NCBI GenBank assembly: GCA_000181795.3
Contig: CM012955.1
Span: forward strand, 182,965-214,750
Source: Trichinella spiralis
Taxonomy: Eukaryota; Nematoda; Enoplea; Trichinellida; Trichinellidae
DNA: 31,786 nucleotides
Reading direction: 5' to 3'
In this document: positions 1 through 12,034 of the stretch, one piece after another
Position numbering within the stretch: position 1 is the stretch's first letter
Layout: each line of letters begins with the position of its first letter
Notes under the pieces: generated by a model
What the model was told of the DNA's origin: nothing
Database searches by the model: none
What the model saw: only the letters and a program-made list of their open reading frames with translations
Position numbers and translations under genes: made by a program

Positions 1-1036
1 TAAACAGAAATTCATGACACAAAACACACCTACGTATTTTTGAAAATTTTCTTAAATCAGAAAACAAGTAGCTGAAATGAGGCTAATTTTAAGTGAACAA
101 TTTTCGGGCAAAAGCTTGCTTATAGTCAATTGAAAGTATATGTTAGCTACTGCAATGGTGATTTTCGAAAGACCATATTTCAATAATAAATAAACTATGA
201 GTACACGTTGTTTTAATCAAACTTAATTGTACGGAAATTTGTCGTTTATTAAGTCACCTCTCATCTCACGTTGAGAATTCTTCATAGAAAATATATTGAG
301 AAATCATGCTCAATATCGATTCTTAATTATATTAACTGATTAAGACTTAAAAATAAAAATATGCCACTTACTGCTAAATGCGCCATTTTCTCATCGTTAA
401 TGTTCATTGTCTTTGAATGTTGATTGAAAATTATTTTTCAGAAATTATTCCAAAAAATAATAATGAATAAAAAGCAAAAATAGTGTTTGGCTTCAATGTT
501 TGTCTTCAGTCAATTTTCCAATCAAAACGCTGAGCTACCATCCACGGACGGCCTCAAACTGAAATGATTTCCATTATGTCAATAAAGCAAGCGACCTCGC
601 ATGCAAATTTTTATTTTATTCATTTCTACTGATAAATATGGCTACTGTATATTTTTCGTTGGTCTTAATTTACTTTATTTCATAGATAATCCAAAAATAA
701 TTACGATGCTTAAAATCAATAATAAAAACAATATGAGTTATAATGCATTTTAATTGTAAATTAATTAAGTACAATCACGCAACTTCAAACAACACATTCA
801 TGCTAAGCACTTTTTAATTAAAAAATAAATAGAGACAACAAACACGTAAACGGTAAAAAATTGTGAAGATGAGTTTTAATAATACGAAACATATGCAAAT
901 TTAACGTGGTTCATCAAATTTAAGGAGTTTATACGGTTATGGTCGCTGAAGAAAAAAATGACTTTGCAAAGCTGGATGCTCGAATATCTTCAGAGGAACG
1001 TCTAGCCGTGCATTTACTTGTATTCTTTGTATATAC
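1..1036. other. AT-rich stretch without a convincing gene
   Basis: The left edge is strongly AT-rich, with many short stop-dense frames on both strands. I see no domain, no consistent exon chain and no RNA-gene motif. A 33-codon frame opens at 939 on the plus strand and closes in the TTAA at 1037; its composition is faintly coding-like, but nothing follows that it could splice to. Most likely intergenic, or the distal part of a neighbouring gene's flank. Confidence 0.5.
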
Positions 1037-1112
1037 TTAACCCTCCCGTGATCCTCGAATCGTCTTTCCTACTTTTGTCTTCCTCGTCAAATTGACCCAA
1101 ATGTGATGCACA
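1037..1112 (+). repeat. Possible end of a piggyBac-like DNA transposon or MITE
   Basis: A TTAA (1037-1040) is followed at once by CCCTCCCGTGATCCTCG and, some 40 bases later, by a GTCAAATTGACCC block. A TTAA target duplication, a CCCT-type start and an inner GTCAAATTGACCC motif resemble the ends of small piggyBac-like elements in animals, as I recall them. A possible opposite end is the GAGGGGGGTTTAA around 1983-1995, but that match is poor. No transposase frame lies between the two. The family call is inference from a short motif. Confidence 0.3.
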
Positions 1113-1844
1113 GGTTATTTTTCGATCATACTGTAACTTTTGTGCATTTAATTTTATAAGGTGCTAATAAATATTATAATGTGTAGAGTTTATCATTTTT
1201 CTGATAAGACGAAATATGGTGGATATACTTTTACACACTTGAATTACAATATGATTGTGTATGATGCTTACAAACGTATTTCTGGCATTTTTGACAACGT
1301 AAGCTTGTCTTGATGTCACTTGATGTTTGCCATTTGGCAAATTCATTTATGCCAGATTTCAGTCTCTTTCATTTACATTGCAATGCACACTTATTATGTT
1401 TTCACAAGAAATTTTTCAATAATAAATAATTGTTTTTCTTCCATTTTTCTTGATTTACATTAAAAATTGTCTACTCTTTTACGTTTCAGTTTCCCAAGTT
1501 GAGTTACAAGGATTATTGAGCTTTCCAAAATTGAACTGTTTTCGATTTCTTTCATGAAAATTTATCTGTATAACTCCGCCTAGCAACTTTCAATGACAAA
1601 CATGATATTTTTCCCCTGGTTAAGTAACTTTTTACTTTCTTTCTTAAAATATATTCTCGAAACTCAACTGCAATGCCCAGTTTCAAGTACAAGAAACAAA
1701 TTTTCCATTTGGAGAATTTCAAAGAGCGAATCAAATCATTGAAAACGCACCTCTTCACTGGCTGCCAATTTTTGTTTTTTTTAAAAAGAAAATACATTGT
1801 TTTTCGAAAATTTCGAAATTTTTTTCACTGCAGTACATGCATAG
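1113..1844. other. AT-rich stretch without a convincing gene
   Basis: Stop-dense AT-rich sequence. Around 1676-1780 one plus-strand frame reads for some 30 residues with fairly balanced composition, but it has no start, no clear donor and no neighbouring exon, so I do not call it a gene. Confidence 0.45.
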
Positions 1845-1870
1845 TATATATATATATATATATATATATA
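1845..1870. repeat. (TA)n microsatellite
   Basis: About 13 perfect TA units in a row, lying in the region downstream of the RalGAP gene. Confidence 0.95.
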
Positions 1871-2394
1871 CGTGGATATTTATTTTCGCCGATGTCATAA
1901 AAACTGCTTCCAAAGTTGGCCGTTGTTTCGCAAAAAGTAAAGAGGAAAGCATCGCCGACGCGAAACCATATCGAAACGTCAATGAGGGGGGTTTAACCGG
2001 GAAATCTAGTCGATAGAGTGTGTAAAACTTTGTGCAAGATAAATTAAATTAATCGAAAATTATTTTAATGTAAATATGAAAAAACTGTTTTGATATTTGG
2101 AACAATGAAGAAAGATCATCATTGGGTGATGAATAAGTAAAATGAAAATGAACTAATTCTATTGCAGTCTCTAACAAGAAGAAGAAGAAGAAAAATAGAA
2201 AAAGGAAGAAGCCATTTGAACATGTTAAGCTACATTGAGAAAGGCTAAAACTGATGCATTCGATAGTGGAAAATTCATTTCCAAGTAGAACACTGATTGA
2301 CAATTTTCTCACAACAATATCTATTATTAAAGCTTTTGAAGTGGATAGAATAAGATTGTTTGTTACCTTGTGCTTTTTTTCTTAAATAAAATTT
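1871..2394 (-). other. 3' flank of the RalGAP-alpha gene
   Basis: AT-rich flank beyond the stop codon of the minus-strand gene at 2395. Read on the minus strand it has an ATTAAA at 2069-2064 and an AATAAA at 1884-1879; either could be the polyadenylation signal, giving a 3' UTR of roughly 0.3-0.5 kb. The plus strand has a GAAGAAGAAG run near 2176. No coding frame is convincing here. Confidence 0.4.
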
Positions 2395-5300
2395 TTAGGA
2401 TGATGAATTTTGCTGTTGCAAATTTGGGCGAGGCACTGTCGAATAAAGGCCGCCAAGTAAGCGACCGACCGAAAATGAGCAGTCGAGTTTGTCCGGCGAG
2501 GGCATCGACGACGACCGGCGCGCCGGGTCCTGGTCGAGCAGCTCGGCGATGCAGTTCTGGCGCAGTTGCATGGCGCTGGTGTAGCCTGGGACGGCTTTGC
2601 GTCTCAGACGGCTCGCGTTGATGGCCGTGGCCCGGACCAGCGGGGCCAGCACCGACCGGTGCACCAACGCCCCGTCGAACAGCGGACCAATTTCAACGTT
2701 GCCCTCATCGGGCATCGAATCCCCGTCCCCGTCGACCGCCGGAACCCCGTCCGCAGTTGTCGCCACGTTGCCTGTGTTCGCTTCTTTTTCTTTCCCTTGC
2801 CCTTCTTGTTCTTGTTCTTCGTGCTTTTCGGCTTGGTGCCCTTTCGGGTCGTCGTGTTCTTCGTTACTTCGTCCGTTGGTCTGGATTGGCTCTTCGTCTG
2901 TCACGACCGGAGAACCACGTCTGCTCCTGGTAATGGCAATCTGGCGTTTTTCTTGCAGTCTGATTTGGAAAAATGTCGCCTGGTCGACCGGCCCAACAGG
3001 ACTGACAACGATCAGCACGTCGCAAAAGTCGGTCGGGATCGTGGCGCGTCTGTACGGTCGCCAGTGTTCCGTCCAGACGATATGGACTTCGTCGTTGCCG
3101 ATGTGGCGCAGGGTTCGAGTGGAATCGGCCGACGAGAGCCGGGTGCTGACATGGAAGATGCACTCGAGTTGCGCGGTCTCGTAGTACGGCGCCGTCCCAG
3201 TGGCGGCCAGGCCGCCGCAGTAGCCGCGGTGCGAACGCAGGTCCACCTCCCGGCCCAGACCGGCGACGAAAAGTTCGAAGCTTGGCGAGCCGGAACGATT
3301 TTCCAAAATGGTCCGCTTGTCCTCTTGGCCCGGAGCCACGTAAATGACAGCAATTTTGTGCAACTCGCGGCAACCGGTGCCGTCGACGTGCCTGAACTGA
3401 CGTTCCACCTGCAACGCTGAATTATCCAACAGCCGCAAGCGGGGCAAATTTTGCAAACAACAAAACAGAAGAATCGATTTGGTGGTGCGCCGGAATGCCG
3501 GTGGTGTGCCAACGGCTGAATGGTCGTCGTCGTCAGTCGCCACGCCACCATCGCAGTGTTGCTGTTGTTGGGGCGCCGGCGGTGGTCGACGATGTCCACT
3601 TTCTCCTCCTCCGGCTGCGCCTCCAGCTGGGCTTTGTTCCGCCGCTTGCATCTTTTGCAGCACATTTTCTCGAAAACTTCTCGAAAGCACATTCACCGGC
3701 TCCAGCGAACATTCCGCATTGCAACGGTGCAGCTCATCGACGAGACGCTGCAACGCGTCCCTGCTGTCAGCAACGGCAGCCTGGTTGGGCGACGTTTCGG
3801 CGCCGACTGCCAACGACGGTGCAAATTGCTCTTCACAACGCCACCAACGACGACAAAACCAACCGGCGTCCCGGTCAACGCACTTGTCCAACTGCCCGAC
3901 CGTCCAAACGTGGTGACCCGCCACGGTGCGACAAGAAAGACGACCACCCGGCAGTGGAGTGAGTATCCAGCAGCCGGTGCCGTCCCGCGAGCGACAGCCG
4001 ACGCTGGCAGCCGGGCCGTCATCGCGCCCAACCGACTGCCCGAGAAAGGCCTTTGGCGAGTACAGGCGTGGTCGTTGGTCCAGACAACTGTTCAACCGGG
4101 CGAACAAACCGACCGCGAGACGGCGGCGCAGTGCCGTCGACCCCGGACCGCACATCTGCTCCAACAAACCGAGCACGGTGAACAGCGCCCAAGGCTGTTC
4201 ACATCGTCCGCGACCGCCGGGCCTTCCGGTAGACTCGCCTTCCTGCCGGTCACTTGGGCTTTCACTTCCACTAGTCGGGCTTTCAGTTTCGCTTTGGTCA
4301 ATCGTCTCGCTTTCGTCCAACGTTGTCATGATCAACAGCCAGTCAACCAGGTCGCAGCAGATCCGTTCCAGCGAGTCATAGTCGACGTCGTGAGACGAAG
4401 GCCGCGACAACAGTTCCACCAGACCGTCGGCAAACGAGTCGACCAGCCGGCCGAGCATGCGCAGGCGCCTACGGCTCTGTCCCAAGTTGCCGTTCGACGT
4501 GCTCAACGCCACAGCCGAGGCGAACAACTGGCAGCCGAACTCAACCGACCGGAGCGTGGTGAAAGTCAAGCCGCGCAGCATGGACTTGAAGCAGGCGGTC
4601 TCAAGGCGGCGGTGGCCGGCAACGCCAGCCGCCAGCGCGTGGTGCAAAACCACCGAAAGACCCTTGGATGCAACGACGACGTGGCCGGCGGTCACGGCGT
4701 CGCAGAGACAGTCGACCACCCGGGTGCACAGAACGCCGCCGTCCACTCGCGACGACCGACCGCACTGGTCAAGCGCGGTCGAGCAGAGTCGGCCGTTGCC
4801 GACAGTCAGCAACGGCGCCACGCCGGCCAAACATCGCAGCAGCGGCACCGCGGTAAGGCGCCTGTTGGCAGTCGCTAGTTCAGAGTAGATTTGGTCAGCT
4901 GCGCGGACGAACGCCGCAACGGTCAGCAGAGACGCCGGCCAGTAGGCGACAAAAAATCCCGTGCCCAAAGCGTCGAACACGGCCAACAGAAGCCTGCGGT
5001 CGACGGCGGAGCTGATCAGCAGCTCGAGCAGCGAGGCAAACAGAGCGGCCAAATGGAGCTCGGCCGTCGGTCCGGAGGTCAGTTGCTGCCTCTGGGACCG
5101 CGTCAGCACGGTGCAGTACAACTTGGCGGCACAGATTCGACTCTCGGCGTAGCGGTCTGGCAGGAACAGGCAGTCGTTCAACCAGCCGACGAACATGTGA
5201 ACTGGCGGTCGCGGGACGGCGCCGGTGGCCGGCTGACCGTCGTCAATTTTGCTCAACTGACCAATGACCGAAGCGAGCACTTCGAGCACGCGCAAATGGG

Positions 5301-7728
5301 CTTCGGCGTTGTCGATTCGATTCACGTCGCCCAGACAGCAGAGAAGACGACGCCAGACGACGAACAACGCTTCGGGACGGTCGGCTTCTTCGCTCGGTAC
5401 TGAAGTCGGCAACGTCAAGCAGTCCGGCTCCTCGCCGAACTCCTCCTCCTCTTCCTCAGCGTCTTCTTCCTCGATGTTGTCGCTCTGACCATCGCCCCCG
5501 GCCATGATCGTCGACTCAACCAGCATGTCGTCGTCGGTGAAAAATATACAATCACCTTCTGAAGTAGCCACACTCGCAGCGGCAGAATCGGCTTGCTCTT
5601 CGAAATTATCAACCCCAGCAGCAGCCTTTGGCACCGACTGTTCGACAATATGCTGCTGTTGCTGTTGTTGTTGTTGGTGTGGCCCGTCGTTGCCAGTGGT
5701 GTGTAATTCCGCTTGGAAAATTCGCTTTTGACTTTTTAATTCGACAATTGCGCTGCAGTCGACCGGCGGAAGTTCAACCTTCGGCTGCAGTCCACCGGGC
5801 CCGTGGGCGGGGTCGATCGCGGGCTGACGACCAGCACCGCCAGCCGACGACTTTGACGGCCGTCGCATACTGGGGGCGACGGGCTCCGCGGTCGGCCGCC
5901 GCCCCCGACGCCACGAACGGCCTGACGACGGCCGTTCCTGGGCACAGTCGACCGCGTACAGTTCGACACCCAGCGCCCGAGTGACGCTCTCCAACACTTT
6001 TCCCCATTCGATGACCAGCTCCGGCCGGTCGGCGCGTTCCACGCAACTTTTCAGAAGCTCATCCCACAACGTCAACGTCAACGAGACGTTCAAACTCGCG
6101 AACACCCAAGTGACAAGCAACGTCTGGTAAACTTGCGTAGCAATTTCTGAACAAAGTCGTCGTTCGACGTCCTGTCGGTCCGGATCAACTGGCAGAACAA
6201 AATTCACAACTCGCAGCAGAGCTTGGAGCAAAAAATGCCAAGTGTCGCGGTTCAGCTGAGAACCGAACGTGCAGGCCAAATATTTGAACAAGGACAATAT
6301 TCGAGCGCTGATCTGAGCAACAAGCGCCCGACGGTGAGCGTCGCCGGCAGGGGCGGTGCCGTCGAAAAACGACACCAGCACCGCCAGCACAATTTTCAGC
6401 TCCTTCTGCACCTGAGTGTCGCCGGCGACGCAGTTGGTCGCCTCGATCAGCAGTCGTTGCTTCAATATCCGAAACACCCGAGCCACGGTGCTCAAATAGC
6501 CGAACGGCAACTGCAAGCCGGCCCGGAGCACGGCGTACGTCCAATCGCGAATTGCTTTCGACCCGTACAAGACCCGGTGCACCAGGGCATAATTGACCGG
6601 CAACTGTTTGCCCACTTTGACCAAGTCCGACGTGTCCGCGTCGGCGGCGCCACTGGCGACGAGTAGCGAATCAGACGCGTGCCGATCGCCGACCGACGAA
6701 TACAGCGCCACCCAGCGGACAATGACGTGCGCCCCTACGAGGGCGTGGTGATCAGTTTGGTTGAATACTGGGCTCGAATCGGTCGCTGTAGACAAACAAT
6801 CCTCCGGCTGGACCAGCACGCCTGGACAACAAACGAACCCGTAATGTTCGAACACGAGCTCGATCAATTTTTCCAAACAGTCCAACTGGGCAGACTGACG
6901 ATCACGACGATTCCAGGCGATTTTCGTCACGTCACCGGAAATGAATTCCAACAATTTTTCCATGAACGACTGGGTGGTCATGGTTTTCGACCCTGCCGAA
7001 GCTGGACGAACTTGACTAACAAAAACCAACGGTTGGCATTTTTTCTTGGTCAAATTCGACTGCTGTTGCAGCGCCTGCTGGTGCTGCTGGTGTTGCTGTT
7101 CATGGTCTTGGTCCTGTTGTTGGGATTGATAATCGTCGGCGGATGTTGAAACACCACCGACAGTTATCGAATGCAGACACGGGCGATCACAAAATTCCAG
7201 CAAAACCGAATCAGCCAATCGACCGTCTCTGTTCGACAAATGCGGCACCAAACTGCCGAAACAAGCTTGCAAATTGTCGTCCCTGTCGCTGGTACCGGCA
7301 TGCAGCAAACACTGATACCAAAGTAGAAACAGCCTGACGCCGACCCGTCTGATGCCGGTGAAACTCTGCGGATGCAGCAGACGTCGCAGACTGTTGACGA
7401 TGGCGTTGTATTGCCACCGAGCGGCTATCAACTCGGGCACATTGCAAATAATCGTCTCGAGCAACCACAGTGCCGACTCCAGTTCAACAAACCCCACTCT
7501 GGTGGAACCGGCGTGCACTGACCAATCTGCTTGCAAAAACAGATCCAAAAATAGTTGGAACAACTCCGCGCAGCACAACTCCACACAGCTACGCCGTTCG
7601 TCCGCACTGGCCAAATGATCAAAGTACTGCTTGAAGTGTTTGTACCTGGAGCTAGGCTCGCGGCGCACGTCCGCAAAACGAGCCATCGCACCGGACAAAT
7701 CAGATTTCGACTTTTTCGACGCAAACAT
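2395..7728 (-). CDS. RALGAPA1: Ral GTPase-activating protein, catalytic alpha subunit (intronless)
   Basis: One uninterrupted frame of 1777 codons plus stop encodes the alpha subunit of the RalGAP complex, which with a beta subunit makes RalA/RalB hydrolyse GTP and acts in exocytosis and mTORC1 signalling. I chose the Met at 7728 because MFASKKSKSDL aligns with the human MFSKK start; a frame Met exists nine codons earlier. The N-terminal RRVGVRLFLLWYQ matches the human RREGVRLFLLWLQ. The C-terminal Rap/Ran-GAP domain (about 3480-2600) has HKIAVIYVAPGQEDK, then HIGNDEVHIVWTEH, whose Asn (codon 3096-3094) corresponds to the catalytic asparagine thumb of tuberin and Rap1GAP, then IPTDFCDVLIVV, and after an acidic insert GPLFDGA and VRATAINASR. 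The middle is poorly conserved, with Gln-rich and acidic tracts. Human RALGAPA1 has about 2036 residues and many introns. The gene is much richer in G+C than its flanks. Confidence 0.93.
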   Translation of the reverse strand: MFASKKSKSDLSGAMARFADVRREPSSRYKHFKQYFDHLASADERRSCVELCCAELFQLFLDLFLQADWSVHAGSTRVGFVELESALWLLETIICNVPELIAARWQYNAIVNSLRRLLHPQSFTGIRRVGVRLFLLWYQCLLHAGTSDRDDNLQACFGSLVPHLSNRDGRLADSVLLEFCDRPCLHSITVGGVSTSADDYQSQQQDQDHEQQHQQHQQALQQQSNLTKKKCQPLVFVSQVRPASAGSKTMTTQSFMEKLLEFISGDVTKIAWNRRDRQSAQLDCLEKLIELVFEHYGFVCCPGVLVQPEDCLSTATDSSPVFNQTDHHALVGAHVIVRWVALYSSVGDRHASDSLLVASGAADADTSDLVKVGKQLPVNYALVHRVLYGSKAIRDWTYAVLRAGLQLPFGYLSTVARVFRILKQRLLIEATNCVAGDTQVQKELKIVLAVLVSFFDGTAPAGDAHRRALVAQISARILSLFKYLACTFGSQLNRDTWHFLLQALLRVVNFVLPVDPDRQDVERRLCSEIATQVYQTLLVTWVFASLNVSLTLTLWDELLKSCVERADRPELVIEWGKVLESVTRALGVELYAVDCAQERPSSGRSWRRGRRPTAEPVAPSMRRPSKSSAGGAGRQPAIDPAHGPGGLQPKVELPPVDCSAIVELKSQKRIFQAELHTTGNDGPHQQQQQQQQHIVEQSVPKAAAGVDNFEEQADSAAASVATSEGDCIFFTDDDMLVESTIMAGGDGQSDNIEEEDAEEEEEEFGEEPDCLTLPTSVPSEEADRPEALFVVWRRLLCCLGDVNRIDNAEAHLRVLEVLASVIGQLSKIDDGQPATGAVPRPPVHMFVGWLNDCLFLPDRYAESRICAAKLYCTVLTRSQRQQLTSGPTAELHLAALFASLLELLISSAVDRRLLLAVFDALGTGFFVAYWPASLLTVAAFVRAADQIYSELATANRRLTAVPLLRCLAGVAPLLTVGNGRLCSTALDQCGRSSRVDGGVLCTRVVDCLCDAVTAGHVVVASKGLSVVLHHALAAGVAGHRRLETACFKSMLRGLTFTTLRSVEFGCQLFASAVALSTSNGNLGQSRRRLRMLGRLVDSFADGLVELLSRPSSHDVDYDSLERICCDLVDWLLIMTTLDESETIDQSETESPTSGSESPSDRQEGESTGRPGGRGRCEQPWALFTVLGLLEQMCGPGSTALRRRLAVGLFARLNSCLDQRPRLYSPKAFLGQSVGRDDGPAASVGCRSRDGTGCWILTPLPGGRLSCRTVAGHHVWTVGQLDKCVDRDAGWFCRRWWRCEEQFAPSLAVGAETSPNQAAVADSRDALQRLVDELHRCNAECSLEPVNVLSRSFRENVLQKMQAAEQSPAGGAAGGGESGHRRPPPAPQQQQHCDGGVATDDDDHSAVGTPPAFRRTTKSILLFCCLQNLPRLRLLDNSALQVERQFRHVDGTGCRELHKIAVIYVAPGQEDKRTILENRSGSPSFELFVAGLGREVDLRSHRGYCGGLAATGTAPYYETAQLECIFHVSTRLSSADSTRTLRHIGNDEVHIVWTEHWRPYRRATIPTDFCDVLIVVSPVGPVDQATFFQIRLQEKRQIAITRSRRGSPVVTDEEPIQTNGRSNEEHDDPKGHQAEKHEEQEQEGQGKEKEANTGNVATTADGVPAVDGDGDSMPDEGNVEIGPLFDGALVHRSVLAPLVRATAINASRLRRKAVPGYTSAMQLRQNCIAELLDQDPARRSSSMPSPDKLDCSFSVGRLLGGLYSTVPRPNLQQQNSSS

Positions 7729-7736
7729 CCCACATT

Positions 7737-7738
7737 CT
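7737..7738 (-). other. 3' splice acceptor just upstream of the RalGAP start
   Basis: On the minus strand TATTGTTTGTGCAG ends at 7737, eight bases before the ATG at 7728. It looks like a splice acceptor and would give an 8-base leader exon. Either a 5' UTR intron or spliced-leader trans-splicing would explain it. The acceptor also argues for starting translation at 7728, since the Met at 7755 would lie upstream of the splice. Confidence 0.55.
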
Positions 7739-10113
7739 GCACAAACAATATTCAATCAGCAAAAAATTGTTTTATTATACCTTTTTTAACTTAATTTGAA
7801 CAATTTTCGATATTATTCAATTATATATATATTTTTTAAGATAAGTAAATTCAACAGCAACCATAAACTACTTTGTCAGATTGTTGAAAAATATGTGCCC
7901 GCAAAACGCAAAAAAAACAAAAACGTTATTAACCTCAACGAACGTCTAAACTTGATTTATACCATTACTGTAACGTACAGTATCTGATGGTCTTCTTCAA
8001 AAGTCACAAATTATTAAACTGATATTGAAAACGAAAAAAAGTTATTTATATTAAAGGACATCGGGAAATTACGAAAAAAATTATATTTTCCTTCAACAAA
8101 ACAACAATTAATTCAACGCACTTCAACAGTTGCCATGATGATGGTGTCATTTTTCTCCTACAGTGGCGAATAACAAGAAACGATTTCGATTGTCAAAATA
8201 CACTGCATCATAATCTCAACATTTTACATTAAAATTACCAGAAACACAAATTTCAACTTATGCTTAAATATTAAAAAAAGAAGAATAAACTATTGTGTAA
8301 ATGATTGTAAATTACAAAGTTGAGAACAGGATTCGAAATGTTATTCACCATTTAAGAACAATTAAGCACGCGAAAAGTAAAACGTCATATGCAAAACATA
8401 TTTTTACACTTACCAAAGATTCACTGTTCAAAAGAAGTTCATTTAAGTCGAACAATGTACAGGTGAAATTTTCAAAATTTTCTCACTATCAACACCATTT
8501 AAAGCTGCCCCCTCACTTGTACAATGTATGCAATCTGTAGTAAGTAAATGAAAAGCAAGTAGACAAGTTGTTGATTTTGAAATAAACTTTTTTTCTACTT
8601 GGAAATATATTTGAATCGTTCACTATCGGCTACAATTTTTTAAATTAAAACTTTACCGTTTCTGTTACACTGAAATTTTACATTGTTCCAATACCATACA
8701 TGAGGTAGTCAATGATTAGTATAAAAATGAATAACACTTAAAATTTGAAATTCTGATGTCAGTTTGGTCATTATTTTTTACTTTGTGAATTTAACACTGC
8801 GAACAAGTAAAAGCTTAATCAATTTTAAATATAACTATTAGAAAGATGAGTGCAATAAAAGATCATCTTCTCAGATATTTATTCTAACATGCATTCAAAA
8901 ATAGGTTTATAGTTGTGCATTGTCATTTTCAATGTTTCAACAATTATCAATGCTTATTATGTTACACCAAACATGTGTCAATCATTCAGACTATTTGCAT
9001 AAATGGACTAAATCGTATCTTAACAGTTATTAAAATAATAATTTTTAAATCATTTAACTGTCTGTCTTATTTTTACGCCCTTATATTTGTTTCTATGTTA
9101 TATAATATTCTACACAACGTAAGCTGCATCCAACACTATGATATAATACAAAGAATTTTAATCTGTGAAAATTAAAAATTATAAATTTAATTATAATATA
9201 TAATGTTTGCTGTTATTATTTATTCCAGGCATAATTGCACTAAAATTATGTATGTTAAGTAACAGTAAACTATAATATAATCGTAACTGCATTACAGGCA
9301 AAAATAAATTGATGCGACATAATGTAATTCAGCATTTTGCAGACTGTTAAAAATAAATATGAAACAAATGCTGAACAAAATAATAATACAAAACTAGTTA
9401 TTAATAATAAATCTGCAGCACATTAACAACTGAACACTTTACAATACAAATGATAGTTGAGTGATTTTGGCTAATTATATAAATTGGTTTCACAATTATT
9501 AAAAGTTTTACAATGTTTTTCAGTTTATTATGTATTATTTTTCAATTTTCATCTGTAAATTTTTATTTTTGATTACAGTATCTTAACTTGATTTTCTTTC
9601 TGAAGAACGTTGAAATGTTATATAATGGTGAAGTAATGTATTATTTCATTAATATTTTAAAGTTTTGGTGTTAATTTTGTTTATATTACGCATGTATATG
9701 AATTGACATTGTCTTTAAACATATCTATACATATATATATATTTATTTATTTCTGCTACATTGTGTATTCCGCTGTTCTACAAGCCCTAGCTATAATAAA
9801 ATGGTAATTTTACACATTTGTTTAACATGCTTAATATAATATTTTTTTTAATTAATTTGAAATATTTTCAATTTTAAACTTAGAAAATTCTAAATTCATC
9901 ACATTTCATTTCAGTTTCAATGCATATTTAAAGATGTATGTTATGAAACGTGTAACTTTGCTTGTATTAACATAATTAAAAATAATATATGTTAAATAAT
10001 GGTATTTGAAAAAAATAATTACCATAAATTACCGATTTTCATTTCATTTGTATGCATACTTACAAACACTTATGTATATATATTCATGTATGGTTTGTTA
10101 ATTTTTGTTGCAG
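7739..10113. other. AT-rich divergent spacer between RALGAPA and IDH3A
   Basis: About 2.4 kb of very AT-rich DNA between two divergently transcribed genes; it should contain both promoters and the 5' leader of IDH3A. Composition drops abruptly from the GC-rich RalGAP gene at about 7730. Frames here are short, rich in Ile, Asn, Lys and Phe, and look like noise. A candidate IDH3A first exon is at 9934-9951, where ATG TAT GTT ATG AAA CGT is followed by GTAACT and would join in frame to the exon at 10114. No other element is recognisable. Confidence 0.5.

Positions 10114-12034
<1,921 letters not shown>

Noticed and set aside
939-1040. 33-codon plus-strand frame (MVAEEKNDFAKLDARISSEE)
   Set aside because: Its composition is plausible, but there is no downstream exon, no domain and it ends in the TTAA motif. 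Too short to call.
1676-1780. Plus-strand segment reading QFQVQETNFPFGEFQRANQ
   Set aside because: No start, no clear donor and no neighbouring exon; it runs into a (TA) repeat in the same frame.
2566-4878. Long plus-strand open frames of 284 and 452 codons opposite the RalGAP gene
   Set aside because: They mirror the GC-rich codon use of the true gene on the other strand, have no recognisable domain and are rich in Arg, Pro and Gln. The minus-strand frame has clear orthology.
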